This document shows, in pieces, positions 1-7,086 of a stretch of 20,509 nt of DNA (positions are counted from its first letter, which is position 1; each line of letters starts with the position of its first letter). The DNA is taken from assembly GCA_013151975.1 (NCBI GenBank), contig JAADHG010000303.1, positions 1 to 20,509 on the forward strand, given 5' to 3'. Under the pieces are notes generated by a model, which saw nothing but the letters and a program-made list of their open reading frames with translations, was not told where the DNA came from and ran no database searches. A program made the position numbers and the translations under genes. This DNA comes from Chlorobiota bacterium. GTDB taxonomy: Bacteria; Bacteroidota; Bacteroidia; Flavobacteriales; Flavobacteriaceae.

Positions 1-1
1 A

Positions 2-304
2 CTCAACTATCCTAATAAAATTACTAAGACCGATTTTGAAGGTTGGACACAAGAACGCGGATTATATTTTCCAAGCGAATGGGCTTCAAACTTCACTCCT
101 ATTTTGTCAATGAACGATAAAGGAGAAACACCAAAAGATGGCAGTTTGCTAGTCGCAAAATATGGTAAAGGGTACTATATATACACAGGTCTTAGTTTTT
201 TTAGAGAATTTCCTGCAGGAGTTTCCGGAGCTTATAGACTTTTTGCAAACATGCTTTCTATTGGAAAAGACAATATTAATATTGACCATAAATTAAATGA
301 CTAA
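2..304 (+). CDS. PIG-L family deacetylase, C-terminal end (5' end outside window)
   Basis: The reading frame is open from the first bases of the window to the stop, so this is the last 100 residues of a longer protein. The tail contains LNYPNKITKTDFEGW, ERGLYFPSEW and GKGYYIYTGLSFFREFPAG. I recognise this as the C-terminal region that follows the deacetylase domain in long Bacteroidota PIG-L (LmbE-like) proteins, where it resembles a glutamine-amidotransferase-like fold. The catalytic PIG-L part lies outside the window, so the enzymatic call rests on family recognition of the tail. PIG-L enzymes remove N-acetyl groups from sugar-type substrates; the substrate here is unknown. The stop is followed after one base by a small membrane ORF and then by a sodium symporter gene, a pairing common in flavobacteria. 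Confidence 0.7.
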   Translation, partial: LNYPNKITKTDFEGWTQERGLYFPSEWASNFTPILSMNDKGETPKDGSLLVAKYGKGYYIYTGLSFFREFPAGVSGAYRLFANMLSIGKDNINIDHKLND

Positions 305-305
305 A

Positions 306-419
306 ATGGCAGAAAAAACAACTCAGAAATATAAATGGGAACCCATTTACACCATTGTATTAGTGGTCAATACTATATACTTTATTTTATTCTATTTACT
401 AATGAATTCATTCTCTTAA
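306..419 (+). CDS. Small single-span membrane protein (37 aa) between deacetylase and symporter genes
   Basis: This short ORF starts one base after the stop of the deacetylase gene and ends one base before the ATG of the symporter gene, so the three genes are packed with almost no spacing. The product has a charged N terminus (MAEKTTQKYKWEP), one hydrophobic stretch of about 20 residues (YTIVLVVNTIYFILFYLLM) and a short polar tail. That is the form of a one-pass membrane protein with its N terminus probably in the cytoplasm. Position and spacing suggest translational coupling and a possible role as a small partner of the symporter, but that is inference. No family name is assigned. Its exact fit between two stops and starts argues that it is real. 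Confidence 0.7.
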   Translation: MAEKTTQKYKWEPIYTIVLVVNTIYFILFYLLMNSFS

Positions 420-420
420 T

Positions 421-2145
421 ATGCAAACATTAGACTGGATTGTTTTAGGCTTAACCTTATTTTTTATTGTTGCATATGGTACTTGGAAAACACGAGGCAG
501 CAAAAATGTACAAGATTATATTCGCGGTGGTAATCAATCAAAATGGTGGACTATAGGTTTATCAGTAATGGCAACCCAAGCAAGTGCCATCACTTTTTTA
601 TCAACGCCAGGACAAGCCTTTCATAGTGGAATGGGGTTTGTGCAGTTTTATTTTGGGCTTCCTATTGCAATGGTTATTATCTGTATGGTTTTTATTCCGC
701 TTTATCATCGTTTAAAAGTATATACAGCTTATGAATTTTTAGAAGGTCGTTTCGATTTAAAAACACGTAGCCTAACAGCTATTCTATTTTTAATACAACG
801 TGGCTTAGCTGCAGGAATTACCATTTTTGCACCTGCTATAATCTTATCAGTTGTACTAGGTTGGGATTTAATTTTACTCAATATTATTATTGGTGCATTG
901 GTTATTATTTACACCGTATCTGGCGGCACAAAAGCTGTAAGTGTAACTCAAAAATATCAAATGGCAGTGATTTTCACAGGTATGTTTATCGCCTTTTATA
1001 TCATTGTTAATGCCTTACCAGAAGGCATTACGTTTACCAAGGCACTTGACATTGCTGGAGCTAGTGGCAAAATGGATATTTTAGATTTTTCGTTTAGCTT
1101 AGACAATCGCTATACATTTTGGAGTGGTATTATTGGTGGAACCTTTTTAATGCTCTCTTACTTTGGTACAGATCAAAGCCAAGTACAACGCTACCTTTCA
1201 GGGAAATCGATACGAGAAATGCGCTTAGGGTTAATCTTTAATGGTATCGTAAAAGTGCCTATGCAATTCTTCATTTTATTAGTTGGTGTTATGGTATTTG
1301 TGTTTTATCAATTTAATGCATCTCCAATTAATTTTAATCCTGAAGCTACAAAGGCTGTTGAAAATTCTTCATATGCTACGGCATATCATAATTTGCAAAT
1401 TGAACAAGATAAAATATTTAAAGAGAAACAAATACTCATCAATAAATTTATAGATTCTAAAGATGAAACCGTTACACAATCTATTGCTCTAGCTAATGAA
1501 GCCGATATAAAAAACAGAGAAGCAGCTCAAGAGATTATAGAAAAAGTAGCTGCAGAAACAAATACCAAAATAGAATCAAACGATAAAGACTATGTGTTTA
1601 TCCATTTTATTTTAAACAACTTACCTAGAGGCTTAATTGGCTTATTACTTGCCGTTATTTTAAGCGCTGCAATGTCTAGTACCGCAAGCGAACTTAATGC
1701 TTTAGCATCTACTACTACCATTGATTTGTACAAGCGAAATCTTAATGGCACAAGAGATGAAAAGCACTATGTAAATGCTACTAAGTGGTTTACATTGGGT
1801 TGGGGAATTCTTGCCATTGGTATTGCTTGTATTGCAAATTTATTTGAGAATTTAATTCAGCTAGTAAATATTATTGGTTCTATATTCTATGGTAACGTTT
1901 TGGGAATTTTCTTAATAGCATTTTTCTTTAAATATATAAAAGCAAATGCAGTGTTTACAGCTGCTTTAATTACTCAAATTATTATTATTAGCCTATTCCT
2001 TTTAGATAAATACAACCATATTAATTTACCATTTTTATGGCTAAATTTTGTAGGTTGTACTATAGTAATTCTAATTGCATATTTTATACAAATCCTTAGT
2101 AATAACAATCCTCATATAGACAATATGTCTAGTATCGGAACTTAG
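421..2145 (+). CDS. Sodium:solute symporter (SSS family)
   Basis: This is an inner-membrane, sodium-coupled transporter of the SLC5/SSS family, 574 residues long with about 13 hydrophobic segments. Family signatures are visible: the N-terminal DYIRGGNQSKWW and SVMATQASAITFLSTPGQAF (residues 32-66), the GTDQSQVQRYLSGKS loop (249-263), and AMSSTASELNALASTT (417-432), which carries the Ser/Thr residues typical of the second sodium site. Residues about 300-390 form a long, charged, helix-prone insertion between two membrane spans, larger than the loop in ordinary SSS members. The substrate cannot be told from sequence; linkage to a PIG-L deacetylase hints at a sugar-derived or deacetylated compound. 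The start is the ATG one base after the stop of the small upstream ORF. A hairpin terminator follows. Confidence 0.9.
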   Translation: MQTLDWIVLGLTLFFIVAYGTWKTRGSKNVQDYIRGGNQSKWWTIGLSVMATQASAITFLSTPGQAFHSGMGFVQFYFGLPIAMVIICMVFIPLYHRLKVYTAYEFLEGRFDLKTRSLTAILFLIQRGLAAGITIFAPAIILSVVLGWDLILLNIIIGALVIIYTVSGGTKAVSVTQKYQMAVIFTGMFIAFYIIVNALPEGITFTKALDIAGASGKMDILDFSFSLDNRYTFWSGIIGGTFLMLSYFGTDQSQVQRYLSGKSIREMRLGLIFNGIVKVPMQFFILLVGVMVFVFYQFNASPINFNPEATKAVENSSYATAYHNLQIEQDKIFKEKQILINKFIDSKDETVTQSIALANEADIKNREAAQEIIEKVAAETNTKIESNDKDYVFIHFILNNLPRGLIGLLLAVILSAAMSSTASELNALASTTTIDLYKRNLNGTRDEKHYVNATKWFTLGWGILAIGIACIANLFENLIQLVNIIGSIFYGNVLGIFLIAFFFKYIKANAVFTAALITQIIIISLFLLDKYNHINLPFLWLNFVGCTIVILIAYFIQILSNNNPHIDNMSSIGT

Positions 2146-2161
2146 ATAAATAACTTATATT

Positions 2162-2196
2162 AAAAAAGCCAACTAAGTTAAATAGTTGGCTCTTTT
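2162..2196. terminator. Bidirectional intrinsic terminator
   Basis: An 8-bp perfect stem (GCCAACTA, 2168-2175; TAGTTGGC, 2183-2190) with a 7-base loop is flanked by an A-run on the left and a T-rich run on the right. It lies between two convergent genes and can serve the symporter operon on one strand and the DUF2911 gene on the other. Confidence 0.75.
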
Positions 2197-2216
2197 AATA
2201 ATTGTAATACACCTTT

Positions 2217-3059
2217 TTACTGCATCCACTCAGCAATAGATTCATTATTCATTTTTACATAAGCATCATTTCCTGCTTCTTCAGCACCTGCCAACGATTT
2301 TTTAGCCAACTCAATAGCTCCTTTTTTGTCTCCTGCTGCAGCATAAATTAAAGATTGTTGTCTTAATTGCCAAAAGCGTGGTGTTTCAGTCATACTCATC
2401 GCTTTATCAATCCATTCTTTAGCTTTGTTTATATCTTTACCTTCATCAAAATAATAAGAAGCAGCACCATAGTAATCACCAAATCCTGGGCCACTCATTG
2501 TTTTATCAATCGCTGCCATAACCGTTTCATCTGTTGGTACTGTAAACGGAATTGTAACATAAGTCTTTTCCCAGATTATATCTAAAGAAGCTCCAGAACT
2601 TTTAATATTATTAATATCTATTAAAAATGTTTCAACATTAAAAGGAAGAAGATTAACTTGTACTGTAGCTTTTGCAGCAACCTTTGTATCATCCCAATCT
2701 CTAGGTGTGCCTGATCCTTTATACTCCGTATAGAAAAACACATCCCATGATGTTTCGTTAGGTGTAACGAAAATAGCATAAGTTCCTGCTTTTACTGGTT
2801 GTCCCGCTATAGTAACATCGTCACTAAATGTAATTTTAGTTCTGGCGTTTGCACCTGCTCTCCAAACTTTCCCATAAGGCTCAAGTTCTCCAAATATTTC
2901 TCTACCTTTTACTCCAGGTCGAGAATATTCAATAGTAATATCTGTTAATCCTACTTTTTGTTCTACTTTAGAAAAAGGACTGGGTGCTGGTGTCTTTATC
3001 TGTGCATTTACAGCATAAGATAATGTAAATGCGATTGCAATTAATACTAGTTTTTTCAT
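2217..3059 (-). CDS. Secreted DUF2911 domain protein with TPR-like tail
   Basis: The 280-residue product starts with a signal peptide (MKKLVLIAIAFTLSYAVNA, then Q), so it is exported. Residues about 25-175 match the DUF2911 family, common in Bacteroidota: SPFSKVEQKVGLTDITIEYS, then GREIFGELEPYGKVWRAGAN, KITFSDDV and AGTYAIFVTP. Residues about 185-280 form a helical repeat region (DYYGAASYYFDEGKDINKAKEWIDKAM and what follows) that looks like TPR units. The molecular role of DUF2911 is not established. The gene is convergent with the symporter gene and divergent from the amidohydrolase. I see no convincing promoter upstream. It could take part in periplasmic or outer-membrane protein interactions, but nothing in the sequence proves this. 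Confidence 0.9.
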   Translation of the reverse strand: MKKLVLIAIAFTLSYAVNAQIKTPAPSPFSKVEQKVGLTDITIEYSRPGVKGREIFGELEPYGKVWRAGANARTKITFSDDVTIAGQPVKAGTYAIFVTPNETSWDVFFYTEYKGSGTPRDWDDTKVAAKATVQVNLLPFNVETFLIDINNIKSSGASLDIIWEKTYVTIPFTVPTDETVMAAIDKTMSGPGFGDYYGAASYYFDEGKDINKAKEWIDKAMSMTETPRFWQLRQQSLIYAAAGDKKGAIELAKKSLAGAEEAGNDAYVKMNNESIAEWMQ

Positions 3060-3340
3060 TTTGATTAGGTTTTAATGTTTATAAAATAATAGAGTTCTAA
3101 AATACAAATTACTACAGCCAGCAAATGTTAATATATCCTTAAAATAAGTAGCTTACACTTCCTCATATTAATGGCAACTGCAAACCAATATTAAAGCAAC
3201 TTTTTGTTAATCTTTTGGCGAAGATTATTAGCTAACTTTATAGACAACTCAAAAAGGGTTTTTATTCTATAATTAAAATTTAAAAGAGAGTAGAATCCTC
3301 TAAAATTATTATATTTATAAGAATAAAAAAACTAACCACA
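3060..3340. other. Divergent intergenic region, 281 bases
   Basis: This AT-rich spacer separates the divergent DUF2911 and amidohydrolase genes, so both promoters should lie here. I see no clean TTTG-n19-TAnnTTTG pair on either strand. The nearest candidate on the plus strand is a TTTG near 3214 followed by TAACTTTA, but its spacing of about 15 bases is too short. No ORF, repeat or RNA gene is recognised. Confidence 0.5.
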
Positions 3341-4806
3341 ATGAGAATAAAAGCATTCCTAGTACTAACACTCTGTTTAGTAATAAGTACATCTTCCGCT
3401 CAAAAGAAAATGAGCGAAACTAAAAAAGCAATCATTGCTTCTGTAGAAAAACACAAATCCAATCTTATTAAAATTAGTGATGCCATTTGGGCGCTTGCTG
3501 AAACTGCTTTTGAAGAAAATCAATCTTCAAAAATATTATCGGACTATGCCGAACAACAAGGCTTCACTGTAGAACGCGGTGTTGCAGGCATGCCAACCGC
3601 ATTTGTAGCCACTTATGGCTCAGGGAAACCTGTTATAAGTGTTTTAGGTGAATTTGACGCCCTTCCTGGATTATCACAAAATACCGAACCCACCAAATCT
3701 CCTATTGTTGATGGAGAACCTGGTCATGGTTGCGGACACAATTTATTTGGTGCTGGTAGTCTAGGTGCTGCAGTTGCGATAAAAGAGCTCATTGAAAACG
3801 GCACACTAAAAGGCACTATTAAGTTTTTTGGAACACCAAGTGAAGAAAAATATTTTGGAAAGATATGGATGGTCAATGCTGGTCTTTGGGATGATGTAGA
3901 TGTAAATATTAGTTGGCATCCCTCTGCCGAAATAAAAGCAGACGTCAAAGTTCTTTAGCACTTGTAGATTTTAAAATAGAGTTTTACGGACAAGCAGCTC
4001 ACGCCTCTGGAGACCCATGGAATGGTCGTAGTGCGTCGGATGCTTTAGAATTATATACTACAGGTATTAATTATTACAGAGAGCATGTAAAACAAACCGT
4101 TAGAATGCATTACCACATACAAGATGCGGGTAAAGTGGTTAATGTAGTACCCGATTATGCGCGTTTATGGATGCGTGTTCGCGATACCAAACGCTCTGGT
4201 ATGATGCCTGTATATAATCGTGTTATGGAAATGGCAGAAGGTGCAGCAATTATGGCTAATGTAGATTATAAAGTATCGCTCATCTCTGGTATTTATGAGG
4301 AGGTATTAGTAAATCGTGAAGGCGGAAAAATTATGCAATCTAATCTAGAATTACTTGGTCCTATTGCATATACCGATGAAGAAATTGCCTTTGGGAAAGG
4401 CATACAAGAAGCCACAGGAAAAAAGCAAGTAGGTATGGATAGTAGCATACATCCTCTTGAAGAAACTAAAGAACACCCAGGAGGCGGTTCTACCGATGTT
4501 GGGGATGTGAGCTGGAACGTAGCCAATATTAATCTAGGGGTAACAACCGCACCTAAAGATACGCCTTGGCATTCTTGGGCTGTTGTAGCCTGTGGTGGTA
4601 TGAGTATTGGGCACAAAGGCATGACCTATGCTTCTAAAGCTATGGCAATGACCATGGCCGATTTATTTGAAAACCCTGATTTGGTAGCTAAAGTAAAAGC
4701 CGAATATAAAGAACGTAAAGGTGACGAAGTGTACAAATCTATAATCCCTGAAGGACCACCACCCCTATTAATAATAGGGGGAATTAATAATACTTTAAAC
4801 AACTAA
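3341..4806 (+). pseudogene. M20D-type amidohydrolase, secreted, interrupted by a one-base frameshift
   Basis: Two overlapping reading frames together encode one amidohydrolase of the M20D peptidase group (relatives include AbgB and IAA-amino acid hydrolases), which cleave amide bonds of N-acyl amino acids. The first frame runs from 3341 to a TAG at 3956-3958. It has a signal peptide (residues 1-20), GEFDALPG (103-110), GHGCGHN with the metal-site Cys131 and His133, PSEE (Glu168/169) and WHPSAE (His193). The second frame takes over at about 3949 with SSLALVDFKIEFYGQAAHASGDPW and runs to 4806, including GGGSTDVGDVSW and PWHSWAVV. Adding one A to the A-run at 3947-3949 restores one 488-residue protein. 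The metal ligands are all present, so the break may be recent or a sequencing error. The last residues (LLIIGGINNTLNN) come from a small palindrome and differ from what I expect after GPPPL. Confidence 0.85.
4762..4780. repeat. Perfect 9-bp palindrome inside the end of the amidohydrolase gene
   Basis: CCCCTATTA (4762-4770) and TAATAGGGG (4772-4780) are perfect inverted repeats around a single central A. The element lies in the last codons of the gene and encodes the unusual C-terminal tail. Confidence 0.6.
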
Positions 4807-4808
4807 AC

Positions 4809-4849
4809 TTCCTGCTGTCCCTATTAATTTAAGGATAACAGGAGGTTTT
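4809..4849 (+). terminator. Probable intrinsic terminator after the amidohydrolase
   Basis: CCTGCTGTCC (4811-4820) pairs with GGATAACAGG (4833-4842), with one mismatch and one G-U pair around a 12-base AT-rich loop. A short TTTT run follows at 4846. It sits directly after the stop of the broken amidohydrolase gene. Confidence 0.55.
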
Positions 4850-4890
4850 ATACATCTTATAACACGTTGGGACACATTTAAAAACAGACA

Positions 4891-5799
4891 ATGGCGACAG
4901 TATTAATAACAGGAGGAACGGGACTTGTCGGCAGGCATCTTTGCAAGAAACTGCAAGAAAAGGGATATGACGTTGCCATTTTGAGCAGGACAAAGAAACA
5001 AGAGGTTGCAACACCCACTTACACTTGGGACTTGGACAAAAAGGAAATTGAAAAAGAAGCCATTGACACAGCTGACTACATTATTCATCTTGCAGGAGCA
5101 AACATCGGTGATAAAAGATGGACATCTAAAAGAAAACTATTGATTATCAACAGCCGTGTCAAGACAGGGCAACTGATTTTTAGCAAAATCAAAGAACAGA
5201 ACAAAGAGCTGAAAGCTTTCATATCAGCATCAGCAATCGGGTATTACGGCACAATAACATCAGACAAAATCTTCACCGAGACAGACACGCCTGCAAATGA
5301 CTTCCTTGGAGATACTTGCAGACAGTGGGAACAATCAACCGACCGATTTAAGGACTTAGGAATAAGGACAGTCAAAATAAGGACAGGCGTTGTACTCACA
5401 AGACAAGGAGGTGCATTGTCAAAAATGCTAACTCCTGTAAAAATGGGCGTTGGTTCAGCAATAGGTAACGGAAGACAATACCTGCCTTGGATACACATTG
5501 ACGACCTGTGCAACATCTACATCAAAGCGATAGAGGATGTGCAAATGGACGGTGCTTACAATGCAGTAGCACCAGACCACAAGACAAACAAAGAATTCAC
5601 TCGGACATTAGTTCGCGTTCTGAAAAAACCTTTTTGGTTTCCGAATATTCCTGCCATTACAATGAAATTGATATTTGGTAAAATGTCTGAGATACTTTTA
5701 GGAGGGAGCAGAATATCGGTCGACAAGATTAAGGCAACAGGATACAACTTTCTGTTTCCTGAACTTGAAACTGCTTTGACTGACTTAAATAAAAAATAA
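4891..5799 (+). CDS. TIGR01777 family epimerase (extended SDR, SDR39U1-like)
   Basis: The 302-residue product is an NAD(P)-binding sugar-epimerase-like protein. The Rossmann glycine motif TGGTGLVGRHL is at residues 7-17. Further family signatures are HLAGANIGDKRW, SASAIGYYG, FLGDTCRQWE and LPWIHIDDLCNIY. The C-terminal part (PNIPAITMKLIFGKMSEILLGGSRI and what follows) matches the DUF1731 domain that closes this family. The length is normal and the frame intact. The reaction is not established for bacterial members. Codon use differs from neighbouring genes: at least seven CTG leucine codons and four AGG arginine codons, and three 60-base stretches counted by hand gave 38-45% GC. This suggests acquisition from a relative of higher GC. 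Short inverted GTTGGG (4866-4871) and CCCAAC (5808-5813) motifs flank the gene. No promoter is obvious. Confidence 0.9.
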   Translation: MATVLITGGTGLVGRHLCKKLQEKGYDVAILSRTKKQEVATPTYTWDLDKKEIEKEAIDTADYIIHLAGANIGDKRWTSKRKLLIINSRVKTGQLIFSKIKEQNKELKAFISASAIGYYGTITSDKIFTETDTPANDFLGDTCRQWEQSTDRFKDLGIRTVKIRTGVVLTRQGGALSKMLTPVKMGVGSAIGNGRQYLPWIHIDDLCNIYIKAIEDVQMDGAYNAVAPDHKTNKEFTRTLVRVLKKPFWFPNIPAITMKLIFGKMSEILLGGSRISVDKIKATGYNFLFPELETALTDLNKK

Positions 5800-5925
5800 A
5801 AACGTACCCCAACAAAAAATATAGTGCATATCGCAATTAATTGTAAATATGAATGTTAGTGCTTCTATAAAAATTTGCAGAAACTTGAGAAATATTAGTT
5901 TCAAAATGCGGCACGCACCATATTC

Positions 5926-6007
5926 AACCCGATGAAACACATTTACTTTAAGATGCAATGTCAGCGTAGCTGCGCAGATTAAAGTAAATGTATTTCATCT
6001 AAGGGTT
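5926..6007. repeat. Large inverted repeat (hairpin-forming)
   Basis: The left arm at 5926-5951 (AACCC then GATGAAACACATTTAC) pairs with the right arm at 5979-6007. After the shared AACCC end, the right arm has three extra bases (TTA). The next 21 positions match at 20 of 21. A 27-base spacer lies between the arms. No T-run follows, so it does not look like a simple terminator. Confidence 0.8.
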
Positions 6008-6011
6008 AAAC
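5999..6011. repeat. 13-base element, first copy (inverted pair with 6263-6275)
   Basis: CTAAGGGTTAAAC here is the exact reverse complement of GTTTAACCCTTAG at 6263-6275. It overlaps the end of the large inverted repeat, whose left arm begins with the related AACCC. Confidence 0.7.
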
Positions 6012-6262
6012 CAAATTGCAGGTAAATCTATCTTAATAAAATATCGCCTTCGACGGGCGTCGAACCTAAACGTGTACCATCGTCGGTTAACAGTAATTTG
6101 AATCTGCTCCTTAAACTCTCAATATAATAAATTTGACAACTAACGGTAGCAACGCTACCTACTTGGTAAACTATACTTTATGATAACCTGTTTTTCGTGG
6201 GTTTGTATCACAAACAATAGTTATTCAAATTCAGTATCTTTCCATTTGCAAAGCAGAACTAC

Positions 6263-6275
6263 GTTTAACCCTTAG
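6263..6275. repeat. 13-base element, second copy (inverted pair with 5999-6011)
   Basis: GTTTAACCCTTAG is the exact reverse complement of the sequence at 5999-6011 and lies 35 bases before the next gene start. The pair brackets about 250 bases of noncoding DNA. Confidence 0.7.
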
Positions 6276-6309
6276 TTCATTAAAAACATATAAACTAAAA
6301 ATTTGACAA

Positions 6310-6528
6310 ATGGAAAAAATTTGGGTAATAACTATATCGCTTTTTTTAATAATCACTTTTCTTTTTTGGAGGCTTACTAGTGGCCATTTCAAAAAAGAAT
6401 ATGGTAAAAAGTTGTGGAAACAATGGGGAACGAGACTTTTTTATTGGCAAGGTGCAATATACACCAGTACTGGAATTACAATTCTAATAATGTTTCTTTT
6501 AAAATGTGCAAATGTTTTGACTTTTTAG
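6310..6528 (+). CDS. Small two-span membrane protein (72 aa), function unknown
   Basis: The product has an N-terminal hydrophobic segment (residues about 4-22, IWVITISLFLIITFLFW), a basic central stretch (HFKKEYGKKLWKQWGTR) and a second hydrophobic segment (about 48-66, IYTSTGITILIMFLLK). A hairpin with both ends on the same side of the membrane is expected. It resembles conserved hypothetical flavobacterial proteins, but I know no function and assign no family name. It is followed 59 bases later by a DinB-family gene on the same strand, so the two may be cotranscribed. Amino-acid use is typical of the host genome, unlike the epimerase gene upstream. Confidence 0.75.
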   Translation: MEKIWVITISLFLIITFLFWRLTSGHFKKEYGKKLWKQWGTRLFYWQGAIYTSTGITILIMFLLKCANVLTF

Positions 6529-6587
6529 AAGTCTAAAAAACAAGAACAAAAGAGAATAACTGTTGACAACAAAGAACTGAGCTAAAT

Positions 6588-7034
6588 ATGAAACTAATAA
6601 ATACACTAAAAGACACCAAAGAAAGCACCTTGAAATTCTTCGATTTACCAGATACCGATTTGGATAAATCTTATGAAGAAGGTAAATGGACTATTAGACA
6701 ATTATTAAATCATTTAGCAGATGCCGAAACTGTACTTTACGATAGAATACGAAGAGTAATAGCGAAGCCTAAGCAGGTCGTTTGGAGTTTTGACCAAAAA
6801 GCATGGGCAAAAAACCTTAATTATAACAAATTCCCGTTATCGATTAATAAGCAAATCTACAGTTCAGTTCGCGATTCAATTATTTATCTTACAAATGAAT
6901 TCTACGAAACTAAAGGTGATAATGAATTTATACATAGTGAAACAGGTCTTAGACTATTAAAAGACGAGTTTGAAAAAGTGGCGTTGCACAATCAACATCA
7001 TCTCAATCAGATAAAAAAAGCTTTGAACAAATAA
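6588..7034 (+). CDS. DinB family protein (DinB/YfiT-like putative metal-dependent hydrolase fold)
   Basis: The 148-residue protein fits the DinB-like four-helix bundle superfamily. The usual metal-binding histidine triad is visible: His42 in LLNHLADAE, and His134 and His138 in VALHNQHHLNQI near the C terminus. The N-terminal part (LKDTKESTLKFFDLPDTDLDKSY, GKWTIRQLLNHL) matches the first helices of the family. Members include thiol-transferase and hydrolase-type enzymes, and many are uncharacterised, so no substrate is proposed. No export signal is seen, so it is cytoplasmic. The gene converges on murA, with a weak hairpin between them whose right arm overlaps the murA stop. Confidence 0.88.
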   Translation: MKLINTLKDTKESTLKFFDLPDTDLDKSYEEGKWTIRQLLNHLADAETVLYDRIRRVIAKPKQVVWSFDQKAWAKNLNYNKFPLSINKQIYSSVRDSIIYLTNEFYETKGDNEFIHSETGLRLLKDEFEKVALHNQHHLNQIKKALNK

Positions 7035-7062
7035 TTGGTTTATTTTAAAGGTTGTTAACATA

Positions 7063-7086
7063 AAGAGGGGATTTTAAATCTCTCTT
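7063..7086. terminator. Weak bidirectional terminator candidate
   Basis: A 9-bp stem with one bulged G and one G-U pair can form between 7063-7072 and 7078-7086, with a 5-base loop. It lies between the convergent dinB-like and murA genes and overlaps the murA stop codon. The T-run is short. Confidence 0.35.

Larger units (their letters stand above)
5800..6309. other. 510-base noncoding region rich in inverted repeats
   Basis: No convincing ORF lies here. The region holds a large imperfect hairpin (5926-6007), a smaller perfect hairpin GGTAGC-AAC-GCTACC (6145-6159), and a 13-base sequence that recurs in inverted orientation about 260 bases apart (5999-6011 and 6263-6275). The sequence CGCCTTCGACGGGCGTCG near 6045-6062 is GC-rich compared with its surroundings. 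The pattern resembles the accessory intergenic repeats scattered in flavobacterial genomes rather than a decayed gene. Confidence 0.6.

Noticed and set aside
2367..2585. 72-residue plus-strand ORF opposite the DUF2911 gene
   Set aside because: It is antisense to a well-supported gene, and its composition is that of a shadow frame. Antisense frames at 4293, 5244, 7515, 9247 and 11590 were rejected for the same reason.
3913..3958. Programmed ribosomal frameshift in the amidohydrolase gene
   Set aside because: The A-run is only three bases, there is no X-XXY-YYZ slippery heptamer, and I see no strong hairpin just downstream. A plain deletion or read error is simpler.
4862..5930. True integron cassette with attC site around the epimerase gene
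   Set aside because: The flanking motifs do not fit the GTTRRRY/RYYYAAC core sites well, and no integrase is visible, so only a cassette-like resemblance is reported.
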